A stretch of DNA of 53,423 nucleotides from an uncultured Clostridium sp. Its GTDB lineage: Bacteria; Bacillota; Clostridia; Clostridiales; Clostridiaceae. The notes under the pieces are model-generated. The model saw only the letters and a list, made by a program, of their open reading frames with translations, was not told the DNA's origin and made no database searches. Positions 38,492 to 46,444 of this stretch are shown in pieces; positions within the stretch are counted from its first letter, which is position 1; every line of letters begins with the position of its first letter. The stretch covers positions 1 through 53,423 of the forward strand of contig NZ_CAKVJA010000018.1 of NCBI RefSeq assembly GCF_934754925.1. Direction: 5' to 3'. A program made the translations under genes and the position numbers.

Positions 38492-38720
38492 GTTACGTAG
38501 AAGCGAAAAAATGAAATATTTATTTTCCAGTAACCGTGAAATTTTCACCTAGAATTTATATAATTGATTCCGTAAAGTTTGCTAAAGTTTTTAAACTCGC
38601 CATTCGCTCAAACAGTAAAAACTTCTTTACGCAACTTTACTCCATCAATTATTAAATTCTACGGCTTAATTTCAATTGCCCTTCCAAATTAATATTTCAT
38701 TTTTTCTTTTTTCACGTAAC
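38492..38720. repeat. Long imperfect palindrome 1 (about 229 bp)
   Basis: The whole stretch is an imperfect inverted repeat centred at about 38606. Outer arms are GTTACGT (38492-38498) and ACGTAAC (38714-38720). A perfect 15-bp segment AAAAAATGAAATATT (38506-38520) pairs with 38691-38705. Further in, TAGAATTTATATAATTGA pairs with 38644-38661, and CCGTAAAGTTTGC-like arms pair closer to the centre. The middle, read on the minus strand, contains GAGCGAATGGCGAG. No protein-coding potential is visible. It lies between the ends of convergent genes and could form a large RNA hairpin or DNA cruciform. Confidence 0.85.
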
Positions 38721-38884
38721 TACCTATAACATAACCCCTTACAGTTAATGTCTTTTGCTACATTTTATATGACAAGTCGTTAACTAAAAGTATTTTAACC
38801 TGAATAAAACAAAACTTTTTAAATTAAAAGATAATTATTCTATCAAAATAATTTATAGCACAGAACATTAACTTTATAGGTTTT

Positions 38885-39164
38885 TCGCTTTTAAATTGCA
38901 GACCTAAGCTTTAAAGCTAGTGATAGAGAAAAATTAATGATATAACCGGAAGAAAGTATTATATAATAAGCTTTAGAATTTAATTATTATTGTAATAAAA
39001 TTAGCGTTAAGAAGCTGAGGTAAGCGATAGCGAACTTCGAAGCTTTAGCTAATTTTATGGAAATAATAATATAAATTCTTAGCGAAATTATATGACTTAA
39101 TGCAGGTTATATCATTAATTTTCGGCATCACGGCATTAACGCTTTAGTTCGCAATATTATTCGA
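38885..39164. repeat. Long imperfect palindrome 2 (about 280 bp)
   Basis: A second imperfect inverted repeat, centred at about 39026. A perfect 18-bp arm AAAATTAATGATATAACC (38930-38947) pairs with 39105-39122. Outside it, GACCTAAGC-like and TCGC-like arms continue to about 38885 and 39164. Inside, AGAATTTAATTATTATT pairs with 39063-39079, and AAAATTAGC (38997-39005) with 39048-39056. The centre holds AAGCGATAGCGAAC, similar to the centre of palindrome 1. Its right end overlaps the last codons of the gene at 39157-39879. It is non-coding otherwise. The 160 bp between the two palindromes shows nothing recognisable. Confidence 0.85.
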
Positions 39165-39879
39165 TTATTGTTCCAACAATTCGTAATTTTTTCAATATAT
39201 CTTTTTCATCCTTGTGGCATGTTTCAAAATATGATGTTAAATCTCTTCCTGCACTTAATCCATAATGATTTCCATTAATCCATTCTCTCATAGATGTAAC
39301 ATCATATACAGTTCCATTAATAGCTACATATGCTAGAGTTCCATCTTTCCCATCAAATTTACATATATCTTCTAATCTATAGTATCTTAACTCTTCCCTA
39401 CTATTAGAATCAGTTTCCGATTCTTCATTATTACTAATATTCTCTTCTCGCTTTTTATTTGTATCTAACACGCCTACAGCTGCAGCATGTTTCATTATTG
39501 ATATCTTATTTCCATGGCATTGAGCAAATTCTTTATCAAGCACCTTTCCGGCTATTACTCCATAATGATTACCACCATGCCACTTTGATATATTAGTCAC
39601 ATCATAGACTATTCCTCCTACTGAAATATATGATTTTGCGCCATTTTTTCCATTGTATTTAGCTAATTCCTTTACTGTAAATACTCTTTTAGATTGTACC
39701 TTTTTTACTGTAGTTTTGAGCTTCTCCCTTTCATCATCTAAGTATTCTGTTATTTCCTTAAAAACATTCTCCATTACCTTAATTATTGTTTCACAATATT
39801 CTTTTGGATATGTTTGTAGCAAATTTTTCAATTGATTAATTTCACAATATTTTTGTTCTAAGAAATCTTTTTTAGCCAT
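39157..39879 (-). CDS. Protein with two tandem cytochrome b5-like domains
   Basis: A 240-residue cytoplasmic protein with no signal peptide or membrane helix. An N-terminal helical or coiled-coil region (about 1-65) precedes two cytochrome b5-fold domains (about 67-142 and 165-240). Each has the prokaryotic pattern YDVT-x6-W-x2-GNHYG-x2-AG and a later CH: GNHYG and QCHGN in the first, GNHYG and TCHKD in the second. These His pairs could ligate heme. The family may bind heme or another ligand; no heme synthesis gene is nearby. The ATG has AGGAG upstream. The final codons lie inside palindrome 2. Confidence 0.85.
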   Translation of the reverse strand: MAKKDFLEQKYCEINQLKNLLQTYPKEYCETIIKVMENVFKEITEYLDDEREKLKTTVKKVQSKRVFTVKELAKYNGKNGAKSYISVGGIVYDVTNISKWHGGNHYGVIAGKVLDKEFAQCHGNKISIMKHAAAVGVLDTNKKREENISNNEESETDSNSREELRYYRLEDICKFDGKDGTLAYVAINGTVYDVTSMREWINGNHYGLSAGRDLTSYFETCHKDEKDILKKLRIVGTIIE

Positions 39880-39925
39880 TATTTTCTCCTAAAAACATTC
39901 TTTAAATATATATTATGAAATTGAG

Positions 39926-39954
39926 TTGCAAATGTTAGCAAAGTGTTGTAAAAT
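39926..39954 (+). promoter_or_regulatory. Sigma-A promoter of the asnS T-box leader
   Basis: TTGCAA (39926-39931) and TAAAAT (39949-39954) are separated by 17 bp, placing the transcript start about 25 nt before the first conserved T-box sequence. Confidence 0.6.
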
Positions 39955-39983
39955 CGTATTAATAAAATCACAAAATTTTACTG

Positions 39984-40292
39984 ACTATGACGAGAAGAGT
40001 AACTTTTGAAGGTAGTTTTAGCGAGTAAGGGATGGTGTAAGCCTTATACGAAATCAGCTGTGAAGAACATCTCCGAGTTTCTAACCGAACAAGTGACAAA
40101 GGAATAATCTTTTTCTATTGTAAAGATATAAATTCCATTAACTAGATTTAAATTTAAAATCTCACTTAATTAGGCTTAGACGGCTAAATGTCGTTATTAA
40201 TTTACTAAGTGGCCTTTTTATTAGGCAATTTGGGTGGTACCACGTAAGTAATTCCTTTCGTCCCATTTGTATGGGATGAAGGGATTTTTTTA
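39984..40292 (+). ncRNA. T-box leader of asnS (specifier AAC, Asn)
   Basis: A tRNA-sensing leader that allows transcription when tRNA-Asn is uncharged. Stem I region starts near GACGAGAAGAGTAAC. The apical-loop segment GGTGTAAGCC and GAACATCTCCGAG are typical T-box sequences. The codon AAC at 40083-40085 is in the specifier position and matches asparagine, agreeing with the gene downstream. The T-box GGGTGGTACCACG is at 40232-40244. The terminator (40252-40292) has stem TCCTTTCGTCCCAT/ATGGGATGAAGGGA followed by seven T residues. Confidence 0.95.
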
Positions 40293-40345
40293 TTGCTTTT
40301 ATTTAAATTTGAAATAATAAAAATATTTTTTAACAGGAGGTTATT

Positions 40346-41740
40346 ATGAAAAACGTAGTTTTAGTAAAATCACTTTATAGAAACACTAATGAATACTTAT
40401 CTAAAGAAGTAACAATTGCTGGATGGATAAGAACTTTAAGAGCTTCTAACGCATTTGGGTTTATCGAAGTAAATGATGGGTCTTTCTTTAAAAATATTCA
40501 AGTTGTTTTTGATAACAAATTAGAAAACTTTAAGGATATTGCTAAATTACCAATTAGCTCATCAATAAAAGTTGTTGGTACTTTAGTTGCAACACCAGAA
40601 GCTAAACAACCATTTGAAATTCAAGCAAAAGAAGTAATCATCGAAGGAATGTCAGATTCTGATTATCCATTACAAAAGAAAAGACATACTTTTGAGTACT
40701 TAAGAACAATTGCTCATTTAAGACCAAGAAGTAATGCTTTTTCAGCAGTATTTAGAGTTCGTTCTGTTGCTGCTTATGCTATCCACAAGTTCTTCCAAGA
40801 TCAAGGCTTTGTATATACAAATACACCAATCTTAACTGGAAGTGACTGTGAAGGTGCTGGTGAAATGTTTAAGGTTACTACCTTAGACTTCGATAATGTT
40901 CCAAGAACTGAAGATGGAAAAGTTGATTACAAAGAAGATTTCTTTGGTAAAGAAACTAATCTTACTGTTTCTGGACAATTAAATGCAGAAACATTTGCTT
41001 TAGCATTTAGAAATGTTTATACTTTCGGTCCAACTTTTAGGGCTGAAAACTCAAATACAGCTAGACATGCTGCTGAATTCTGGATGGTTGAGCCTGAAAT
41101 AGCATTTGCTGATTTACAAGACGATATGGAATTAGCAGAAGCAATGTTAAAATACGTTATTAAATATGTTATGGATGAATGTCCAGAAGAAATGGCATTC
41201 TTTAACCAATTCGTTGAAAAAGGACTATTAGATAAATTAAATCATATAGTAAACTCTGATTTTGGAAAAGTTACTTACACTGAAGCAGTTGAAATGTTAA
41301 AGAACTGTGGTAAGACATTCGAATATCCAGTTGAATGGGGAGTTGATCTTCAAACTGAACATGAAAGATATTTAACTGAAGAAATATTCAAGAAGCCAGT
41401 ATTCGTTACAGATTATCCAAAAGACATTAAAGCATTCTACATGAGACTTAATGATGATGGAAAAACTGTTGCAGCTACTGACTGTTTAGTTCCTGGAATT
41501 GGTGAAATTATTGGTGGTAGCCAAAGAGAAGAAAGACTTGATGTTTTAAAGGCTAGAATGGCTGAATTAGGTCTTAATGAAGAAGATTACTGGTGGTATT
41601 TAGAGCTTAGAAAATACGGAGAAACTAAGCACGCTGGATTTGGATTAGGATTCGAAAGATTAATAATGTACATTACTGGTATGTCAAATATTAGAGACGT
41701 TATACCATTCCCAAGAACTACTGGTCAATCTGACTTCTAA
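40346..41740 (+). CDS. asnS: Asparaginyl-tRNA synthetase
   Basis: Charges tRNA-Asn. The 464-residue class II enzyme has an N-terminal OB-fold (VTIAGWIRTLRASNAFGFIEVNDGS) and a catalytic core. Motif 2 lies around FGPTFRAENSNTARHAAEFWMVEPE, and motif 3 at GFGLGFERLIMYITGMSNIRDVIPFPRT. Residues after SGQLNAE are typical of AsnRS rather than AspRS. The ATG has AGGAGG upstream. Expression is governed by the T-box leader at 39984-40292, and an intrinsic terminator follows the gene. Confidence 0.98.
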   Translation: MKNVVLVKSLYRNTNEYLSKEVTIAGWIRTLRASNAFGFIEVNDGSFFKNIQVVFDNKLENFKDIAKLPISSSIKVVGTLVATPEAKQPFEIQAKEVIIEGMSDSDYPLQKKRHTFEYLRTIAHLRPRSNAFSAVFRVRSVAAYAIHKFFQDQGFVYTNTPILTGSDCEGAGEMFKVTTLDFDNVPRTEDGKVDYKEDFFGKETNLTVSGQLNAETFALAFRNVYTFGPTFRAENSNTARHAAEFWMVEPEIAFADLQDDMELAEAMLKYVIKYVMDECPEEMAFFNQFVEKGLLDKLNHIVNSDFGKVTYTEAVEMLKNCGKTFEYPVEWGVDLQTEHERYLTEEIFKKPVFVTDYPKDIKAFYMRLNDDGKTVAATDCLVPGIGEIIGGSQREERLDVLKARMAELGLNEEDYWWYLELRKYGETKHAGFGLGFERLIMYITGMSNIRDVIPFPRTTGQSDF

Positions 41741-41749
41741 AGTTTAAAT

Positions 41750-41788
41750 AAAAAGCTAGCAAGTTTATACTTGTTAGTTTTTTATTTA
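41750..41788 (+). terminator. Intrinsic terminator after asnS
   Basis: GCTAGCAAGT and ACTTGTTAGT form a stem with one G-T pair and a TTAT loop, followed by TTTTTATTT. It lies 12 bp past the asnS stop. Confidence 0.88.
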
Positions 41789-41857
41789 GAGTTATTTTTA
41801 TTTTTTATATTTATTTGAATAAAAACTTACGATTAAGTACATAATTATAATGTAAAT

Positions 41858-41924
41858 ATAAAACCTGTAATATACAGGTTCCCATCCCCCCATTATTAAA
41901 AAAGCGCGCAAGCGCTTTTTTTTA
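41858..41924 (+). ncRNA. Candidate small RNA with C-rich linker
   Basis: A compact non-coding module of about 65 nt. A perfect 5' hairpin (AACCTGTA, loop ATA, TACAGGTT at 41862-41880) is followed by the single-stranded C-rich stretch CCCATCCCCCCATT (41881-41894). It ends in a strong terminator AAAAAGCGC-GCAA-GCGCTTTTTTTT (41898-41924). A TATAAT lies at 41846-41851 but has no good -35 at the usual distance. The C-run, out of character for this AT-rich DNA, could pair with Shine-Dalgarno sequences. The layout recalls C-rich regulatory RNAs of other Firmicutes, but no family is recognised. Confidence 0.5.
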
Positions 41925-41949
41925 CATCTAAATATTAATAAAATATATA

Positions 41950-41995
41950 ATAACAAAAAGGAGATTAATAATATAATCTCCTTTTTGTTATATAC
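41950..41995 (-). terminator. Intrinsic terminator after the SASP gene
   Basis: ACAAAAAGGAGATTA and TAATCTCCTTTTTGT form a long stem with a short AT loop, ending about 15 bp from the stop of the minus-strand SASP gene. T-rich sequence follows on both strands. Confidence 0.88.
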
Positions 41996-42008
41996 TATAT
42001 AATTTTTA

Positions 42009-42218
42009 TTATTTTATACTTTGTTCGTAGCTTTCAACCATTCTCTTAACCATTTCGCCACCAACACTACCATTTTGTTTTGAAGTAAGGTCACCTTTAT
42101 TTATATTTTCATAATTTTGTAATCCAACTTCAGATGCAACTTCATTTTTTAATCTGTTTAACCCTTGCTTAGCTTCTGGAACTAAATTTCTATTACCATT
42201 ATTATTGTTTGATGACAT
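42009..42218 (-). CDS. Small acid-soluble spore protein, alpha/beta type
   Basis: A 69-residue DNA-binding protein that coats and protects forespore DNA and is degraded at germination. The alpha/beta SASP signatures are present: AKQGLNRLKNEVASEVG, which includes the germination protease cleavage context, and LTSKQNGSVGGEMVKRMV. The N-terminus is asparagine-rich. The ATG has AGGAGG upstream. It is a single-gene unit with its own terminator. Sigma-G control is expected for the family, but I could not place a convincing promoter. Confidence 0.97.
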   Translation of the reverse strand: MSSNNNNGNRNLVPEAKQGLNRLKNEVASEVGLQNYENINKGDLTSKQNGSVGGEMVKRMVESYEQSIK

Positions 42219-42344
42219 CTTTCATTCCTCCTAAGATAAATATTTATTTTACAATAATATTTTTATCTTAATCCAATAGATCTATACTTATATAATAATT
42301 CCATATAAACTATTTAATTCCCATATTATCTAGATTTTACGCTA

Positions 42345-42854
42345 TTATAAGTTCATTATTACTACTTTATTTTGCTTAAGACTTTCTTTCACATCAATTA
42401 TTCTTTGATTGCTTGATCCCTTATACTTTAATCCTTCCTTTTTATTATTTATTTCAAATTTCCCATCAACTAATACATCTATATTATTTAAAAAAACTCT
42501 TAGTGATGTATCTACTTTCATAGCTTCTAGAAGTTCCTCAAATGTATATCCAGTATAGCACCATATACTTAAATTGGAATCTTTAAATGCTTTTGCCATA
42601 TAAGCAAAACTGTGAGCTTGCTCTATTGGATCACCTCCGCTGAAAGTTACTCCCTTTAACATAGGATTATCTAAAACATCTTTTATTAAATTATCCATAT
42701 CCATAATTTCTCCATCATCAAAACTATGTGTTTCTGGATTAAAGCAACCTTCACATTTATGTTTACATCCTTGTGCAAAAAATACTCTTCTCATTCCAGG
42801 TCCATTTACTAAACTTTCATAAGCTATTCCTGCTAACCTCACAGTTTTATTCAT
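42345..42854 (-). CDS. nrdG: Anaerobic ribonucleotide reductase activating protein
   Basis: A radical SAM enzyme of 169 residues that generates the glycyl radical on NrdD. The 4Fe-4S motif CKHKCEGC (Cys30, Cys34, Cys37) is followed by the SAM-binding GGDP (VTFSGGDPIEQA) and the WCYTGYTFEEL segment. The ATG has GGAGG upstream. It lies 30 bp after the aconitase-family gene on the same strand. Its partner nrdD is 3.8 kb upstream, separated by two metabolic genes, instead of next to it as usual. Confidence 0.96.
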   Translation of the reverse strand: MNKTVRLAGIAYESLVNGPGMRRVFFAQGCKHKCEGCFNPETHSFDDGEIMDMDNLIKDVLDNPMLKGVTFSGGDPIEQAHSFAYMAKAFKDSNLSIWCYTGYTFEELLEAMKVDTSLRVFLNNIDVLVDGKFEINNKKEGLKYKGSSNQRIIDVKESLKQNKVVIMNL

Positions 42855-42884
42855 TTTTAATAAACCTCCAAAAGCATTATAATT

Positions 42885-45170
42885 TTATGCTTTATAATAA
42901 TTAATTAAGCATCCTTTTAATATAATTTCTCTTTCATCATCTGTAAGTTCACCTAATTCTAACTCGAATTCTTTCATTGATTTATTAACTACATATGCCT
43001 TTATAAAAGTCTTCTTTTCCTTAATTGCCTCTATTATATTAGGTATAAACAAATAGTCTCCATTATCAAAACATATATCTTCCTTAAAAACAAACGGAAG
43101 CATACCCCAATTTATTAAATTAGAACGATATCTTTTTGTAGCATACTCTTTAGCTATATTAGCCCATCCACCTAATACTTTTTGACATGATGCAGCTTGC
43201 TCACGTGCTGATCCATCACCAGGTTTAACAGCATAAATAGTACTTCCTATTCCAGTGTTTTCATTATTAACATCAGTAAATACTTCTTTAATTGAAGTAA
43301 ATACAGGAGCTAATTCATTAACAGCATCAATTGGTGATTCATTTGCTATTCTTGCTTTTTCAGCTTTTTGAATCTCCTTAGCTCTTCCAACATATGCTGG
43401 ATCTTTACGTGATAAAGTAAATTCAGCTAAACCTAATGGATTAGAACGATATGATGAAGTTTCACCTGATGGAATAAGTTCATCAGTTGTAGTAACTGGA
43501 TCATGAATCACAGAAACTACCTTTAACAATAAATTATCAGTTAAAGCTGACATTTTAGGCCAATCTACTATATTAGGACCAAATTTAATTTCTACTGATG
43601 GATCTGCTTTTCCTACACCATCATAAACACGATTCTCATATATAGATTTATCAAAATAATACTTTGGTTTTGTAAAATTAACATCTATATCAGTAGCAGC
43701 TATTAAATATCCCTTATTAGCTGCTGTTGCCGCAATAGATCTAGCATCCATTAATGCAACTGATGCAATTTGTCCATTAGTTATCTTAGATCCTTCTCTA
43801 TTAGGGAAGTTTCTTGTTGAATGACGTATACTTAATCCATTATTTGCTGGGACGTCTCCTGCTCCAAAGCAAGGTCCACAGAATGCTGTACGCACAGTAG
43901 CACCTGTAGCCATAATATCTGCAATCCTACCATTCTTAACAAGTTCCATAAATACTGGCTGAGAAGCTGGATAAACACTTAATGAAAACTCGTCACTACC
44001 TATTGAAGTACCTCTTAAAATATCTGCTGCATCACATATATTTTCAAATCCTCCACCTGCACAACCTGCAATTATACCTTGCTCAACATAAAGCTTACCA
44101 TTATGAATCTTATCTCTTAATGTAAATTTAACCTTGTTATCTAAACTAATTCCAGCTTTCTTTTCAACATCTGCTAATATATCATTTAGATTTGTATTTA
44201 ATTCTTCTATACTATAAACATTACTTGGATGGAATGGCATAGCTATCATTGGCTTAATTTCAGCTAAATCAACATAAATCATCCCATCATAGTATGCTAC
44301 ACTTCCTGGATTTAATTCCTTATATTCATCTACTCTTCCATGAATATCATAAAACTCTTTTATCTTATTATCAGTTTTCCATATAGATGATAAACATGTT
44401 GTTTCAGTAGTCATAACATCAATTCCAATTCTAAAATCAGCACTTAGATTTGCAACTCCGTCACCTACAAATTCCATTACTTTATTATTAACATATCCAT
44501 TTTCAAAAACAGCTCCAATTATAGCTAAGGCAACGTCTTGTGGTCCAACTCCCTTTTGAGGTGAACCTGTTAAATACACACCTACTACCTCTGGTCTATT
44601 AATATCATAAGTTTTGCATAATAACTGTTTAACTATCTCAGGACCACCTTCTCCAATTGCCATAGTTCCTAAAGCACCATAACGAGTATGACTATCAGAG
44701 CCTAATATCATTTTTCCACACCCAGATAACATTTCTCTAGCAAATTGATGAATTACTGCTTGATGTGGTGGTACATATATTCCACCATACTTTTTTGCAC
44801 ATGAAAGTCCAAACATATGATCATCTTCATTTATTGTTCCTCCAACTGCACATAAGCTATTATGACAGTTTGTTAAGGCATATGGTACTGGGAACTTTTC
44901 TAACCCAGATGCTCTTGCTGTTTGAATTATTCCCACAAAAGTAATATCATGAGATGCTAATTTATCAAATTTTATTTTTAGTTTGTCCATATCTTCTGAT
45001 GTATTATGTTCTTTTAAAATATTATAAGCAATAGTATTTTTTTTAGCATTCTCTTTACTTATATAATTGTTACCAAGTTTATTTTTTAATATTAAATTAA
45101 TTTCATTGCAATCTTCTACTATGTCCTTATTATTAATAAGATAAACACCATTTGAAAATAACTTTATCAT
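42885..45170 (-). CDS. Aconitase-family hydratase (YbhJ-like)
   Basis: A 761-residue member of the aconitase superfamily. The three 4Fe-4S cysteines are recognisable: Cys370 in IIAGCAGGGFENI, and Cys431 and Cys434 in AFCGPCFGAGDV. GSDSHTRYGALGTMAIGEGG and RNFPNREGSK are family motifs, and the C-terminal swivel domain includes GSAREQAASCQKVLGG. Spacing and length resemble E. coli YbhJ more than classical AcnA/AcnB, which carry longer or different cysteine contexts. It lies 2 bp after the citrate/homocitrate-synthase-type gene, so its substrate is probably citrate, homocitrate or a close analogue. The ATG has AAGGAG upstream. Confidence 0.82.
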   Translation of the reverse strand: MIKLFSNGVYLINNKDIVEDCNEINLILKNKLGNNYISKENAKKNTIAYNILKEHNTSEDMDKLKIKFDKLASHDITFVGIIQTARASGLEKFPVPYALTNCHNSLCAVGGTINEDDHMFGLSCAKKYGGIYVPPHQAVIHQFAREMLSGCGKMILGSDSHTRYGALGTMAIGEGGPEIVKQLLCKTYDINRPEVVGVYLTGSPQKGVGPQDVALAIIGAVFENGYVNNKVMEFVGDGVANLSADFRIGIDVMTTETTCLSSIWKTDNKIKEFYDIHGRVDEYKELNPGSVAYYDGMIYVDLAEIKPMIAMPFHPSNVYSIEELNTNLNDILADVEKKAGISLDNKVKFTLRDKIHNGKLYVEQGIIAGCAGGGFENICDAADILRGTSIGSDEFSLSVYPASQPVFMELVKNGRIADIMATGATVRTAFCGPCFGAGDVPANNGLSIRHSTRNFPNREGSKITNGQIASVALMDARSIAATAANKGYLIAATDIDVNFTKPKYYFDKSIYENRVYDGVGKADPSVEIKFGPNIVDWPKMSALTDNLLLKVVSVIHDPVTTTDELIPSGETSSYRSNPLGLAEFTLSRKDPAYVGRAKEIQKAEKARIANESPIDAVNELAPVFTSIKEVFTDVNNENTGIGSTIYAVKPGDGSAREQAASCQKVLGGWANIAKEYATKRYRSNLINWGMLPFVFKEDICFDNGDYLFIPNIIEAIKEKKTFIKAYVVNKSMKEFELELGELTDDEREIILKGCLINYYKA

Positions 45171-45172
45171 CT

Positions 45173-46345
45173 TTAATTCTCCTTATCTTTTTCTTTATTT
45201 AATCGATTGTACTCTTTATAAAGCTTAACTAATTCCTTATCAAATAATGTTCTCTTTAATCTAACAGAAGCAGCTCTTACCATTTCTAGTATTCCTTTTG
45301 CCTCTTCATCATTTAATTCAATATTATATTCCTTAAACTTATTTATTATCCCCGCTTTACCTGAATGTTTTCCTATAACAATTTGTCTTTGTAATCCAAC
45401 AACATCTGGATCAAACGCCTCATAAGTTTTCGGATTCTTTATTGCTCCATCTGCATGTATTCCTGACTCATGAGCAAACATATTATCTCCAACAATAGCT
45501 TTCCAAATAGGAAGATCTCTACCAGATGCTTGCGCAACATACTCCGAAACCTCTCTAAACATCTTTGTATTTACATCAACCTTATAACCATAAACATATA
45601 TAAGAGCCATTAATACTTCTTCCAATGCTGCATTCCCTGCTCTTTCACCAAGTCCATTTACAGTTAAACCAACATAATTTGCTCCACCCAATATTCCTGC
45701 AATAGCATTTGCTGTAGCCATTCCAAAATCATTATGCGTATGCATTTCTATATCAAAGCCTGTTTTTTTATATAATTCCTCAATATTTTTTCTTATAGAA
45801 AATGGCTCCATTATTCCAACTGTATCACAATATCTAAATCTATCAGCTCCTGCTTTCTTAGCTTCATTAATAAATTTCACTAAGAATTCATTGTCAGCTC
45901 TTGAAGCATCTTCACCATTTACTGATACATATAAACCATTTTTCTTTGCAAACTCAACTGATTTAATCATATTTTCCAGTACCCATTCTCTTGATGTCTT
46001 AAGTTTATGTTTAATGTGAATATCAGATACTGATACTGAAATTGCTACTGCATCAACTCCACAATCTATAGATTGTTCAATATCACTAATAACAGCTCTA
46101 TTCCAAGCCATTATGCTCTTTTTGCCATTATTTCTTTTTACAATTCGAGTAATTGCTTCTTTTTCATCTCCACCCATAGTAGGAATTCCTACCTCTAGTT
46201 GATCAACCCCAAGATCACTTAACATATCTGCAATAATTACTTTTTCCTCATTTGCAAAAACAACTCCTGCTGTTTGCTCCCCATCTCTAAGAGTTGTATC
46301 GACTATATATATCTTTTTATCCCCATCGACATTAGTAATAGCCAT
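45173..46345 (-). CDS. Re-citrate synthase / homocitrate synthase-type enzyme (NifV-like)
   Basis: A 390-residue member of the DRE-TIM acyltransferases that condense acetyl-CoA with a 2-oxo acid. The metal and catalytic motif is DTTLRDGEQTAGVVF, followed by EVGIPTMGGDE, EMHTHNDFGMATANA and NGLGERAGNAALEEV. The length and TLRDGEQTAG sequence are closest to NifV homocitrate synthases. In clostridia such proteins next to an aconitase-type gene have been shown to be Re-face citrate synthases. No nif gene is in view, which favours citrate over homocitrate. Upstream are a strong promoter and a structured leader (46366-46473). The ATG has AAGGGGG in front. Confidence 0.8.
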   Translation of the reverse strand: MAITNVDGDKKIYIVDTTLRDGEQTAGVVFANEEKVIIADMLSDLGVDQLEVGIPTMGGDEKEAITRIVKRNNGKKSIMAWNRAVISDIEQSIDCGVDAVAISVSVSDIHIKHKLKTSREWVLENMIKSVEFAKKNGLYVSVNGEDASRADNEFLVKFINEAKKAGADRFRYCDTVGIMEPFSIRKNIEELYKKTGFDIEMHTHNDFGMATANAIAGILGGANYVGLTVNGLGERAGNAALEEVLMALIYVYGYKVDVNTKMFREVSEYVAQASGRDLPIWKAIVGDNMFAHESGIHADGAIKNPKTYEAFDPDVVGLQRQIVIGKHSGKAGIINKFKEYNIELNDEEAKGILEMVRAASVRLKRTLFDKELVKLYKEYNRLNKEKDKEN

Positions 46346-46365
46346 TTTTTTGCCCCCTTATTTTC

Positions 46366-46437
46366 GGTATATATTTCATAATTTGTTTTATAAAAAATAG
46401 AGGTAAGTTTATACCTCTTTATTTTATATATACCTTT
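46366..46437 (-). promoter_or_regulatory. Structured leader with attenuator-like hairpin upstream of the citrate-synthase-type gene
   Basis: On the minus strand the predicted transcript begins with GGTATATAT (46426-46434 complement), then a hairpin AGAGGTA/TACCTCT (46399-46418) followed by TATTTTTT, then ATATATACC (46366-46374 complement), a 9-bp perfect partner of the 5' segment. The inner hairpin plus T-run looks like a terminator, and the outer pairing would enclose it. It resembles an attenuator, but no known riboswitch class is recognised. Confidence 0.5.
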
Positions 46438-46444
46438 TTTTACC

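Noticed and set aside
38473..39156. Insertion sequence or degraded transposase between the convergent genes
   Set aside because: No transposase fragment is visible in any frame; the region is explained as two palindromes without internal coding sequence. A MITE remains possible.
41881..41926. A minus-strand small RNA using the G-rich complement (GGGGGGATGGG)
   Set aside because: The T-run is longer on the plus strand and the 5' hairpin plus C-run plus terminator order makes sense only on plus. It is not fully excluded.
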